From Latrodectus hesperus (lineage: Eukaryota > Arthropoda > Arachnida > Araneae > Theridiidae), in NCBI GenBank assembly GCA_037975125.1, contig CM075850.1, positions 66,554,390 to 66,618,389 on the forward strand: a DNA stretch of 64,000 nucleotides. Reading direction: 5' to 3'. Of the stretch, positions 14,479-26,467 are shown one piece after another. Numbering within the stretch: the stretch's first letter is position 1; each line of letters opens with the position of its first letter. Below the pieces are notes generated by a model. That model ran no database searches, had not been told where the DNA came from, and saw nothing but the letters and a program-made list of their open reading frames with translations. A program made the translations under genes and the position numbers.

Positions 14479-14627
14479 GATTTTTATAATTAATCAAATC
14501 GCATTGTCGACGTTTGATTCTGCGATTTATTTTTCTTCGGTTATCTTTTATTCGATTACCTTTTACGATTTTTATAATTAATCAAATCGTATTGTCGACG
14601 TTTGATTCTGCGATTTATTTTTCTTCG
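14479..14627 (+). repeat. Direct duplication, 61-bp units 88 bp apart
   Basis: Units 14479-14539 and 14567-14627 (gatttttataattaatcaaa ... tttttcttcg) differ by one base (gcattg/gtattg). A 27-bp spacer separates them. Confidence 0.9.
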
Positions 14628-15475
14628 AGTTTTCGCAATATTTACGCACATTGATTTTAGATTCTGATTTACAATACAATACAACCAACACGATTATCTT
14701 TTTCAGGTTAGAAGCGTATTAACAATTGTAGACTTGAAGGTCATTTTGAATAGAATAACAGAATCAGCAGCTTTTAAAAATACCTTCATCGAGATAAAGT
14801 ATAACACAAATTATATCCTAAAGTAATTAAGATCTTGTTCTTACATATTTCAGCACTTGTGTGTCAATAGTCGAAGTAATAAGATAATTATGGTCTGGAT
14901 ATCAACTCCTTTGTTCATGTGTTCGATACTCACCTCTAACCGTAATGTTTGTTACTTTTTGGAATTCATTTTGACTCGAATAATCTCATTAAATATGAAT
15001 AATCATAACTGTCGAAGGAATAAGACTTCAAATGTGTAACCCTATAGTTTAAAGTCACAAACAAAATCTTAGATTTCCCATGTAAAAATAGAATAATGCT
15101 ATCTTTTTTATTTTAATATAAATAATAATTTTTTTAAGTCAGTTATTTATTAATTTTATAAGAAACAGACGGAATTATGGTTTCTTATTCTAATATGAAG
15201 CTTTATCGGATAGCATCTGGTTGTTTTTATGAACAAAATTAAATAAAATACTTATGTAAGTTTTACGTATTTAATTTGATCATATAAACGTAAATTGGAG
15301 AGATCAAAAATATAAATACACTAAATGCTCTTATACATTTAAACCTTGAACACAGAAACTTCATATATTGTCTTTTTCCTTGCTTACACAAATTAGAAAT
15401 TTTTCATATTGACATCAAAAAGAAAGTAATTGAATAAATCTCTTACAATGTATTCTAATTTTAAAGAATTTAGTT

Positions 15476-15511
15476 GCTACATTATTTTTTTTCTTAAAAA
15501 AATAATGTAGC
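15476..15511. repeat. Hairpin, 16-bp perfect arms
   Basis: gctacattattttttt (15476-15491) pairs exactly with 15496-15511 around a 4-nt loop. Confidence 0.85.
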
Positions 15512-16639
15512 ATTCATAAATGTTTTATCTTTTTCGTTTGAATTTCAGTTTGGATAACAATGAGTCAGCAAAACAAAACCAATTTAAATGTTTACATATA
15601 AATAAAAAGCATATATATTTCAGAGATTCCCCACGGACTTTCCGGCAATTTAATAAAATGGAAATAATGCTCCAACTGTTGTACTTTTTTGAATGATTTT
15701 CCACTGACCATAAACTTAAACTTTTAACGAAATATTTCATTTTTTTTATCAAAGGGAATGACTTGACTAAATATACATGCACCAATTTTTCACATTTATG
15801 TCCCTCTTAAATAAGGTGAAAATATCTTGTCTGTGATTATATTCTTACATTATTTTAAAGTTCATCAGCACATTTTGAATAGAAAAAGTTTTAAAATTGT
15901 AAAATATATATATAATTTTATGAAAGATAAATAAAATTTTTTAATTAAACAAAAAAAGATTGAAAATTAAAATGGTTTTCTTATGTTTTAAACTAACGTC
16001 AAAAAATGCTGAAAATGAGCATTTCATTACTAATGCTTAGAATTAACATAAGAAAATCGTGTTAATTATTTAATTCCAACTTTCAATTTATCTAATTTTA
16101 TTTATTAAAACATTTTATTTTGTTTAAAATTAACATAAAAAATAGTTTAGTTTGTAAAACTAACTTCGTACTCTATATAAAACAGATGATTATTTTCCTA
16201 GTCAATAAATATTAAGGATGAGTTGGTTTTTTCAAAGTAATGTCGTGCAAAAGGGGTAAAAGTGTTCTTAATGGGCTTAAATAATGTCATAAGATTATTA
16301 CATCATATATAATAATTTTATGTAACATCACATAATAAAAAAACATGGGAAAAATAATGAAACATACAAAAAAAGGTCAAAAGGAACTTGACTGAAAATT
16401 TAAGTTTGAACATTGGTGAGGAGAAAGAGGAAATGCCCAGGTGAAAAATGACCGAGATAGAAAATCAAGACTTTAGATGGAAATATAATCTTCTGTATAT
16501 AAAATTTACACAATTTTCATGCACTAAGTATAAAGTTGTCGACAAAAACTGCTGTGTGTGGGAACTGCCCATTGCTATTATAGCTTAAATTTCAACTCCA
16601 GATTCATCTATCTCAGCTGTCTGTTAATATGCTGCCAGA

Positions 16640-16965
16640 ATTGCGAGACTCACTTGTGTTCTTTTGCAATTAGATCTGATAACTTAGCTGGCTAATCAAA
16701 TCGTTGAACAGTTTATACGTTCCATTAACCTTACAACAGATATTGGAGATAACTTTGGTATTATGGTGTATACTAGAGATCAGACCATCTTGGAATATGT
16801 GAAGGACAGTACGGACCCCAAGCATGGTACCACTGCAAAATAAGAACTCCATTCTCATTGCCAAATAAGTACCTTACGATAATATCAGATTCAGTACTGC
16901 GTGTTCTCCATTCTCCTTCCGTGAAATCATAAACTTTTATTTTCAGGATTGTTCGACATATCATA
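16640..16965 (-). other. Coding-like patch of unknown origin
   Basis: The minus strand holds MICRTILKIKVYDFTEGEWR and TRSTESDIIVRYLFGNENGV in a 63-codon frame, with a second frame overlapping. Composition is GC-richer than the flanks. No domain recognised; a decayed gene or transposon fragment is likely. Confidence 0.3.
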
Positions 16966-17650
16966 TTAAGGCATTATTTAAATGGATTTGCTTGAAAAAT
17001 TTATATTAAAAAATGTTATTATTTAAATTTCATAAATAAAATTTTCTTATAGTTTAAGCAATGAATCTTTTCTATGAAAAAATTTTCATGGGTTTGTTAA
17101 TTATTTAAATAATAGCTAAGCCTTTTAACTAAATTTAAAGCAAATTTTCACCAAAATGTCAGTAACGATTTCTGCTAATAAGTTGAAATTGTTTAAATTT
17201 ATTTAATGAAGAGTAATTATGAACTTTTTAACTTATTTCCTTAACTCATGACATGAAACAAATTCAGATATAAAATTAAACTAATTTATATCTTTTAGGT
17301 AAAAAAATTTTCATATCTCGTGTTCTGTTATAGAAAATAAAATGAAACGTTTTCTGCAGGGACAAAAACAAATCCAACATAATTAAAAGTTCACTAAGCT
17401 ATTCAATTGAAAAGGCATAGTAAATTAGTCTTGTTAAACTAATGATGGAAAATTACTAATTAAGGAGTAGAATTTTCAAAAGAATTTCCTTAAGGAATGC
17501 TTTAGAAAGTTTTAATTGGCTCATGAAATGCTAGGTTGATTCATATTTCCATTATGACCTTTTCTGTGTAGAAGTATAGATGTAGAAAATCTATCGTTAT
17601 TACCTTAAAGATGAGTTGAGTGTGACTGTTATTTCAAGAATAATTTTTGT

Positions 17651-18070
17651 ATGTCATTTAATTATAAGCTAGGCAATACCTATACAAATTTTAATCATTG
17701 TTTAAATAAAATAAAATGTTTATATGCTGAAAATCAGTGCTTGTGGGAAAGGAACTCAATTATCGGTGAAATGATTAAGAACTCTTATATCAAGAAAGAG
17801 ATATGTGAAGGTCAGCAAGAGGAAATAATTCAGTATCTGCAAGAATATATTGAACTCTATTTTTATTTTATTGAAATAGGATATAATCAGACAATATTAT
17901 TACCATTTCCAGTTCTAAAAAACTCTTATTTCTTAAAATCGCGTCGAGTTCTGAAAAATATGTTACATCTAATTTTCTGCAATTTTTATTGCGAACTAAA
18001 TGGCAAAAAAACTTTTTTTATTACGAAATCAGTTTTTATTTTTGTTTTTATATGCATATTTTCCAAATGA
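17651..18070 (+). CDS. Unrecognised 139-aa open frame
   Basis: This is the longest non-repetitive, non-transposon open frame. The first 85 residues look protein-like (NKIKCLYAENQCLWERNSII, then a Glu/Gln-rich helix ICEGQQEEIIQYLQEYIEL), while the end is Phe/Ile-rich, as expected of translated AT-rich DNA. No family recognised, no splice partner seen. It may be chance. Confidence 0.2.
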   Translation: MSFNYKLGNTYTNFNHCLNKIKCLYAENQCLWERNSIIGEMIKNSYIKKEICEGQQEEIIQYLQEYIELYFYFIEIGYNQTILLPFPVLKNSYFLKSRRVLKNMLHLIFCNFYCELNGKKTFFITKSVFIFVFICIFSK

Positions 18071-19389
18071 TAATAAAACAGGTTTTCAAAGAAATCATCA
18101 TGGCAATACATTCGATGTAAGAATCACAATTAAATCATTAAACACCTCCTATTTTAAAGTTCTTAAAGCTCACTAACAAAATTTTAAAGTCACCGAATAT
18201 TCGATTGAAAAATTTATCAATAATATTATTAGAAATTAAAGTATATTTTATTTATATAAAAGAGAATGTGACATTTCAAAAAATTTTGTTTTTATAAGTT
18301 TATGTTTATCCTTTCTAGGTGTATGCTTGAGTGTGTGTCAAGGTGATTTAGAATAAAACATTCATCAGTTTTGATAATATAAAGTCTTGTTAAGAATCAA
18401 ATTGTGGTGGTATCAATGTTAAATAATTCAAGGAAAATGTGAAGAAATGTTAATGATATTAATTGGAAAATATTTAATCTATAGGAGGTGATAAATTTAT
18501 CTTTAAAAAATATGTCTTACTTTTGAAACATGTAGGTTTGGTACAATATTTATTCATTAATATTCTTTACTATTATCAAATTTCTTTTATGTTACAAAAT
18601 CCTTACATATTCTTTTTGTAATTTAAATTTCTTCAGATAACAAAGTTAGTCTGTTGTAAAAAAAATTTTTGTTGGGAAAAATGTAATAGAAAATTGCAGG
18701 CTATATATTACCTATATCGCGGATTTAAAATATTAATAATATAGGATTTTGTAATAAAATAGACATTGTTACTAAATTATATTTTCCTATATTTTGATAT
18801 TTATTCGTTGATAAGTTTTTCATATTTTTGAAATAATTAATTAAGTTCATCCTTACAAAGCCATTTATTTCTCATTATTTACTTTCAATAAAACTTAAAA
18901 TTTCCTAATGCTGAATATTTATTTTTAATTTATAAATGAAATTAAGATAAAATTATAAATACTTTAAGCTAACTAAATTTAGTTTTGATTATTCCGAATG
19001 GTTATAGTGATGTTGTAAAAGGGATTTATAATTCATAAAACAATGGTAGAATTCAACAATGAATTTTGAATTTATGGGAAATATAAAATACAATAGACTA
19101 CTCCTATTTTAGTTCATATATTATGTGTTTTATTTGTTGTAGAGAGAGAGAGAGTGAGTCATTTATCAAAATCTTATTTGATATTTTATATGAGATATAT
19201 ATATAAAAAAAACTTGAATGAAGCAAAATCATATATTAGTAATTGATGTGTAACATTCTGTAAGAAAAAAATGAAGTTGCTCAGTAAAGTGTAACTGATA
19301 GACATGTGGAGAAGACCCATTAAGGTAGATATTCGAAAAGAGTTTCTAACGAATGAAATTTTATGCGCGAAAATGAAAATAAAAGGAAA

Positions 19390-19560
19390 AGTTCCAGAAT
19401 ATAAGGCCCTTCTGCAGCGGATCCGCATTGGTGGAAAACGCGCATGTCTCACGAACAGTCCCGGGACTCGGGAAAAGTCACCGGAACTCCTGCGCCTATA
19501 GTGACGTCTGAGAGGGAACACCAGCCACTAAACTGCCCGATCATTACTCCTTTGGAATGT
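19390..19560 (+). promoter_or_regulatory. GC-rich patch with CCAAT and CRE-like sites, likely DUSP22 promoter
   Basis: This is the only GC- and CpG-rich stretch within several kb of the gene and lies about 0.9-1.0 kb upstream of the DUSP22 start codon. It contains an inverted CCAAT box (ATTGGTGG at 19427) and a CRE-like GTGACGTC at 19501. No convincing TATA box is seen. A CpG-type promoter with a 5' untranslated exon between here and 20447 is inferred. Confidence 0.4.
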
Positions 19561-20446
19561 CTCTTGAATTTCAAGGTCAGGTATTAATTCCGAAACATCA
19601 AAGTTTGACGTGAAGTGAAGTGATAAGGATATTTACAGCAGACATGTAATCGAATTATGAATTTTAACCGAAGAGTTTCGTTTTTGTTCTTGTTGAAACT
19701 AAGAGACCAATGCAGAAACAGAGAATAATCAATATCGACGCTGAATTTGTTGGATGTTAGATCGGCCTAGAAAACCTGTAGAAAGGATTATAAATATGAA
19801 ATCTACCTGTGAAAACAAACTCTGTTTTTAATATTAAAATGGTTGCTCGATCAGAATACAAGAATGGATCAAACGTTCATGGTGTTATTCTTTTTGAACA
19901 TAAATTAAGTATAAAATACCTTAAAACTTAATGTTAACCTTAAACTTATGATGTAATTCCTTCCAAGCCGTTCCGTGTCATTTTTGCTTTTGTGATCTAA
20001 TCAAAATCCATAACTGTCATTTACACAGTTGTGAATGTTAATAGATATTGTTAAGTGTTTATAAATTATATTTGCTGTTGAATAAATTGTGCTTATGCAA
20101 ATTATATTGCGTCCACTGCGCCCATCCTGTAATATTTCAGGCTTTATAGGTGTTAAAAGCTAAACAATCATATTTTGCTCAATTATTAACTGCAATTACT
20201 TTTCATAATAAATTATTGAGGAGAATGTTATCGCTTTCAAACAATATTTAGAAGTATATCTGAACAATCATTAGGATAGAGTGTTCTCTAAAATATCAAT
20301 TATGCTATTCTGTTGATTATATTTCGGGTATTACCGAAAAAAGAACCATGCCATTTTTTAATAATGAATATGCTGTCAGAATCTCTTTCTACAGCATCAT
20401 CATTGAGTCCTAATTCTCGTAACGTCCATTTCTACTAAACTCTACC

Positions 20447-20467
20447 ATGGGAAATGGAATGAACAAA
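20447..20467 (+). CDS. DUSP22: DUSP22 coding exon 1 (micro-exon, myristoylation signal)
   Basis: This exon holds only seven codons, MGNGMNK, starting at a good Kozak context (ctaccATGG) and followed directly by the donor GTAAGT. It is in phase 0 with exon 2, whose first residues [10 protein letters not shown] continue the family's N-terminus. No other nearby ATG gives the expected start. Any 5' untranslated exon lies upstream and was not resolved. Confidence 0.92.
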
Positions 20468-20701
20468 GTAAGTATAAGATTATTTTGTGGTATTCTTTCT
20501 TTGAATTCATATATAATATAGACAAATTTTATAAAAGATTATAAATTATACTTACAAATAATATCTGCTTATGTACTTGTAGATATATGTATGGAATATT
20601 TCATTTATAATTAGTTGATATTTTTGTGGAATTTCCCATTTTGTTGCTTATTCTGTTTTGAACAGTACAAATTAATTTTATATTTATATATAACAGATTC
20701 T

Positions 20702-20779
<78 letters not shown>

Positions 20780-20856
20780 GTATATATATATGTATATATA
20801 TATGTATATATATATGTATATATATATGTATGTATATATATATGTATATATATATG

Positions 20857-20937
<81 letters not shown>

Positions 20938-22732
20938 GTATATATATATATATATGTATATATATATGATGTATACTCATGAAATGAAATTGACATTTCT
21001 GTATAAAATTATCATTCATTTCAAATATGAATGTAGTTTTTAAATAATTTCCACAATAAATTAAAGAACATAATTTTGAAAATATTATCTTGGAAATGGT
21101 ATTTATGATACGAATAATTTTTGTTATAATTTAATGAAAATAATTCTTTATTTTTTCCATAATAGCTATTCAATTTATTTATTTTTTGATGTAATTCCTT
21201 AAACATTTATGAGCTGTAGAATATTAATTATATAGAAGAAATTATTGGGATATAATTTAGGATGTTTTTTTTTTTCATTTAACGTTTTTAATTTTTAGGT
21301 ACTTCCTGGTCTTTATGTTGGTAACTTCAGGGATGCAAAAGACCAGGAACAGCTCCGAGCCAATAACATAACCCACATAATATCCATCCATGACAATGCA
21401 AAGAAAGTCCATGACGTAAGTTTAAATTTATTACCCTTATAAAAATAAGTTTATTGGAGGAAATTTGTTGTATTATTATATATCATACATATAATATTTC
21501 ATAAATTTTTTACCGAAATTTAAATTTTTTATTTTTATTTCTTTTAGTACACCATATACAACCCATGTTATGCAGTTACATTAAAGATACCAATTGCTAC
21601 TTAGTGAAATTAGGATCAAGCTTCTTAAATTAATTAATATTCACTTTGAAGTCTCAATTAACAGTTAAAGGGCTATTAATTTTTGTGTGTTAAATATGTA
21701 TCACTTGATTCTGAGGAAATATATTTTTTCTTCATAATTATTAAAAAGAAATCTCAAAAATAGGAATGAAATCTTAACATTACTCAGTTTTATTTGTTGT
21801 GTTTAGAAGTTAAATGTAATTTAACTGTTCCTTTGTATAATGTTTATTGCAGTTTGTTAAGTCTTTCAATTCCTATGAATAGTTTTCAAAAGATTTGATG
21901 TTAAACAAAATAGTTTGATATAGTTAAATTTTAATTTGTTTAAAATTTACTAACAAAAAATTATTTTAAAAAATTTAAACTAAATAATAGCTTAATTAGT
22001 CTTAAAATTTACTTAACCAAGAAATAAATTCTTTTCAGTGCTTAAAAAATTAAGATTATATTTGTACAATAAATTATAAACCTGTAAAGGAAAATGCATT
22101 TTTTAAGCAATTAATACATAAATATTTCTTTACTATATAATCAGTGATATTTGAGTTTTTTAAAACTTTTTTAATTAATTTTTTTGTAAAATTGTCAATT
22201 AAAATTATGTAAGATTTCAATATTATATTATTTTGAAATCAAACAGTTTGAATATAATATTTAAAATGATAATATAATGATTTATATTGCAAAATATATT
22301 TATATTTGTAACCGTAAATCTCTAAATAAATATTTTCTATTATAGTTAAAATACACTGTAATATAATTAATTTGCCTTGTACTTTAATAGAATTTGATTT
22401 TTATATCAATTTACATCTGATTTGACTGGTGATCATTTCTATAAAAATATTTTTTCCTAAATATTATTAGAGAAATAAATTAGAGAATTAAAATCTTCCT
22501 AAAATCTAGGTTTGTACAAAATAAGTAAATGGTATAGAGGCTTCTAGAAATAACATCATTTGTTACAATGTATAAATTAAAAAAATAACATATTTGTCAT
22601 TTGTAATATATAATTTTTTAAAATTAATTTCTTTATGGTTAAATAAGTTAGAAGATTGCATATTTAATTTAATATAAAAAAGCTTTTATCCTTATTGTTG
22701 AGACTTTTTTATACCTTCATTATATAAATGAA

Positions 22733-22799
<67 letters not shown>

Positions 22800-25700
22800 T
22801 CTTTATCAATTTTAAAATATTATAATTCTCACTTTACTAAATGAGTGATTTGTTGCAAAATATGAAGTAATTTTACTAGGAAATAATTATATTCAAAGCA
22901 ACTTATAATTTTTTTTAATTCTATATTATATATAATGAACTATTTATTCAGATTTTTCATTTTCTAATGATATTATTTTGTATTATTATCATATAATGAA
23001 ATGTTGAAAGCTGTTCTGTAGAATTTCACAATCTATGATCAACTATGGGAAATAGGTTTATTGATGTATTTTTTAAATTCTTTTATTAAAAAAGAAATAT
23101 TTTCCACAATTTAATGACATTTGTATTAATTTTTTATTTGATTAAGACATTATTTTAGAAAAATATTCAATTAATTTTTTTCATTAAAAATATCTGGATT
23201 TCTTTCACACAATATATAATATTTAAGAAATATATTTTTAAAAATTTGAAATTTATTTAAAAACTATTTTTTGAATAGTATAATTAGCTACATGTACTTT
23301 GTCATATGTGTAACAAGTTCTAGGATCACTATTGAGCATTTACTTAAGTTCTATATTAATCAAATATTAAGCTGTGATACATTTTTGACGATTTTTTACT
23401 TTTTTGTCTTAATTGATTACAAGTACTTCATATGTTCTTTGTCAGTGTCAAATTGTCAGTATTCTTTGTGTTGAATATATGTTATGAGAGAAATTTTATT
23501 TTATAATTTATTTAATTTAATCATAAATTCTACTTATAATTTTATTGAAAATTAAGATAGATTTCTATAAAAGATTTTTCTCTATTATATGAAATTTTTC
23601 TATAATATTAATTTGGCAATTTAATACTAAAGTTTTTTTATTCTATGATGTTCTGAGTAATCATGTATTATCAATGTTAAATACTTTACAGGATAAAGAA
23701 TATCTATGTATCCAAGCTGCAGACACACCTGGACAAGACCTTAAGCAATTCTTTTCACGATGTAATGATTTCATTCATAGAGCTCGAGCTTCTGGTGGTG
23801 GTGTGCTCATACACTGGTAAACATTTAGGATTTAATAATCTTTCATGATTAAGATATCTCATGAAAAAAAACTAGAATCCTTTGCTTCATTATTTTTGCT
23901 CTTTTTTAATAAATTCAATATACATGCATACTGCTTTTGTAATATATATATATACCTATATACTAAGGTTCATTCATAATACCTGAGACACAAAAATGAT
24001 GCAACTTTATTAAACAAGATTGATATAATTGACCATTTAACTATTGATTTAAAATACTATATACATATAATTTATGTGTAGAATCACTAAATTTAGTTTT
24101 CTTATCTCTTACATGTTTATCTTTTTATATACATCTTATTTTTAAATACTATTTTTTATTAAATTCCAGTTGGCAATTGTAAATTAATTTTATATTATGA
24201 ATCAGTAAAATTCTTACATTGAATTGATAATTATACAAACATGATGGACATTTTATGGATGTATTGCATAAAAAATATTTATTAATATTTTTAAAGAAAT
24301 ATCAATTTGGGAATATATAGTTAGATAGCATGTAATTTAATGTGAAATTATATATTGGGAATTCATATTCATTCAAAATCAATATTGACTATTTTTTACA
24401 TCATTTACAATTTTTTTATTTGAAGTATTTTAAAGACACAATAATATTGTACTTTTTACCAATCAATAAATTAAACATAAAACAAAAAATTTATGCTTTA
24501 TATTAGCTACTAAAAATACATATTTTTTATTTCTTTTTTTACAGTTTATGTAAAAAAATGTTGAGATTAATATATATTATAGTGTTTTTATTATTATTTT
24601 ATTCATTTGTTCCATATATGATTGTATTGGCTTAATTTTTATGTTATTATTTCCTTTATTTTATTGATATGTATGTTTGATATATAGGTATAATATTATT
24701 CACTCATTATTTAAAATTACTTTTCATTCATTTAGTCTGGCTGGTGTCTCACGAAGTGTAACAATTGCTACGGCTTATTTAATGTCTGTCACAACATTAT
24801 CATGTAAAGATTCTCTCAAAGTTTTGCGTGGAGCACGGAGCATTGCAAATCCAAATTGTGGATTTCAGAAACAATTACACCAATTTGAATTTCAGCGACT
24901 TTCCGAAGTGAGTAATCAATTTGAGATATAAATTTTATGTAGCACATTTTGAAGTTATTTAAAGAATATATTGATTTATTCATAATGTTTGGATTTTTTT
25001 TTTCAAGAAATTATAAACTGTACAGTTTTAGTAATCAAGATTAACAATTACAAGAGTTCACACAATTTAATTGAACTATGTGGAACATCAATTAATATTA
25101 AAGCTCCATAAAATCCAATGAATGCTTGAATTAAAATCACTAATATTGTACTGAAAATTAAATTAATTATTGCATTTAATGTTTAAAATTGTTTAAATAA
25201 AACTATGCAATTGTTTTTATCATTAGTTTATATTTTAAAAATAAAAATAACTGAATTAGTAAAAATCTTCTTATATCTCATAAAATCAAATAAATATTGT
25301 ATTTCAATATCAAAATTAATAAAATTAAATGCTGAAAATAAATTTAATAGAAATCCTTTTATTGTTATTGAAAAACTGGACTTTTTTTTCCAAATTTTGA
25401 ATTTACTTAATAAAATAATTTGAAATATTAATACTAAATTTATATATAAATATATATTATTTAATTTCATTTTATATGTATATATATATGTGTGTGTGTG
25501 TATATAAAATGAAAACATGGTTGAATAATCAAAATACAAATATAAGAAAACTTTCAGTTATTTTTTGCTACATATATTTTGTGATTTTACTTAGTTTGGG
25601 ACTAGTTTTCATACTTGCAGGCTATACTTATTTGATATTTTGTCAATTTTCATTTATGTACTATTAATTGTTATTTTTAATTTGTATATTCTGTTGTTTT

Positions 25701-26467
25701 TTATGATTTTGAGGTGTGGCATTATTTTGACAATTGTCCTTTGTCAATGTACAAAAGGCATACTTTTGTGCTAATGTGATTAACATCCCCTAATGAAGCT
25801 GAATATGTTAGAATTTAATTTTATTTATTTGCTCATTTTGTTCTCCATTCCCTTTTAAATTTCAATTTTATTTGTATTGTATGAATGTTTCTCTTTTACC
25901 TTTGAATATTTGTAATGCTATTGAATATTTTGAGTTCTTATTGCATGCTTTCTTCTAGACTTTGAATTTGAATCTGTGTATGTGAGTATGTTAGGGAGAG
26001 AAAATTTAATACTAACTTTATGTTATAAAATAGTGTGGATATTTTTTTGATTATTATTTACTTAACCTAAGAATCACTATGTAATAAAATATTGTGTGCT
26101 TTAAACTGCTTGCATATAAGACCCAAATGTGTCAAAATAGGGTTTAAAAGCATTTATAAATGGTTATGAAATCTTTTAAAGTATTTTCAGATTAACATAT
26201 TTAAAATCCAGCATGCTATATATGCAATATTTTACTGACCTTATATTTTATTTTATATTTATTACTTTGCAGGAAAGACGTAGACTTAGAGAACGTTATC
26301 CAAAGCAAACATTTATTATTGATGAAAAGGAATGTAGAAAGCTTCTAGTTGTATATCATGCTACCACAAAATCTAAAGAACCTTGTGGCGGTATTTGTCG
26401 TAGATATGGCCCACCTCCTTCACCGAAGAGGAAATCTCCAAATCGAGACAATCCTCGATCATCATGA
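20447..26467 (+). CDS. DUSP22: DUSP22/DUSP15-like dual-specificity protein phosphatase, five coding exons
   Basis: Joined exons 20447-20467, 21299-21415, 23692-23816, 24736-24907 and 26273-26467 give 630 nt and a 209-aa protein with every junction GT-AG and in frame. The start MGNGMNK matches the N-myristoylation signal of the DUSP22/DUSP15 family (Gly2 acceptor), so the enzyme is probably anchored to the inner face of membranes. The dual-specificity phosphatase domain fills residues 6-165. The general acid is Asp57 in AADTPGQ, and the P-loop is His87-Cys88-LAGVSRS, with Arg94 binding phosphate. These numbers agree with those I know for the vertebrate enzyme. The family dephosphorylates Tyr and Ser/Thr and modulates JNK/MAPK and receptor signalling. 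The C-terminal tail from about residue 146 is basic and proline-rich and differs from the vertebrate tail. DUSP15 is the alternative name; arthropods often have one gene for both. Confidence 0.95.
20704..20969. repeat. Compound TA/TATG microsatellite in DUSP22 intron 1
   Basis: A pure TA run (about 20705-20766) is followed by a 12-bp period (tatatatatgta units), another TA run and TATG units. The open frames on both strands here are products of the repeat. Confidence 0.95.
21299..21415 (+). CDS. DUSP22: DUSP22 coding exon 2
   Basis: The acceptor is tttttAG and the donor GTAAGT, with 39 codons in phase 0. It encodes the start of the phosphatase fold, [18 protein letters not shown], then the beta strand ITHIISIHD typical of this subfamily. 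Confidence 0.95.
22733..22796. repeat. TA dinucleotide microsatellite in DUSP22 intron 2
   Basis: About 31 uninterrupted TA units. Confidence 0.95.
23692..23816 (+). CDS. DUSP22: DUSP22 coding exon 3 (general acid Asp57, His87)
   Basis: The acceptor is ttacaG and the donor is in cactgGTAAAC. The 125 nt encode [16 protein letters not shown] with the general-acid Asp, and finish with His87 and the first two bases of the catalytic Cys88 codon. Confidence 0.95.
24736..24907 (+). CDS. DUSP22: DUSP22 coding exon 4 (P-loop)
   Basis: The acceptor is catttAG. The first base completes the Cys88 codon (TG|T), then LAGVSRS gives the phosphate-binding loop. The following helices end in [14 protein letters not shown], a strongly conserved stretch. 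The donor is GTGAGT, in phase 0. Confidence 0.95.
26273..26467 (+). CDS. DUSP22: DUSP22 coding exon 5 and stop
   Basis: The acceptor is tttgcAG. Sixty-four codons plus TGA encode an Arg-rich helix ([10 protein letters not shown]) and a basic, proline-rich tail with [11 protein letters not shown]. Conservation with other DUSP22 proteins is weak after the helix, so the tail may be lineage specific. Confidence 0.9.
   Translation, partial: ERRRLRERYPKQTFIIDEKECRKLLVVYHATTKSKEPCGGICRRYGPPPSPKRKSPNRDNPRSS

Noticed and set aside
20601..21043. Open frames of 111-142 codons on both strands
   Set aside because: They are Tyr/Ile/His/Val/Met repeats generated by the TA/TATG microsatellite.
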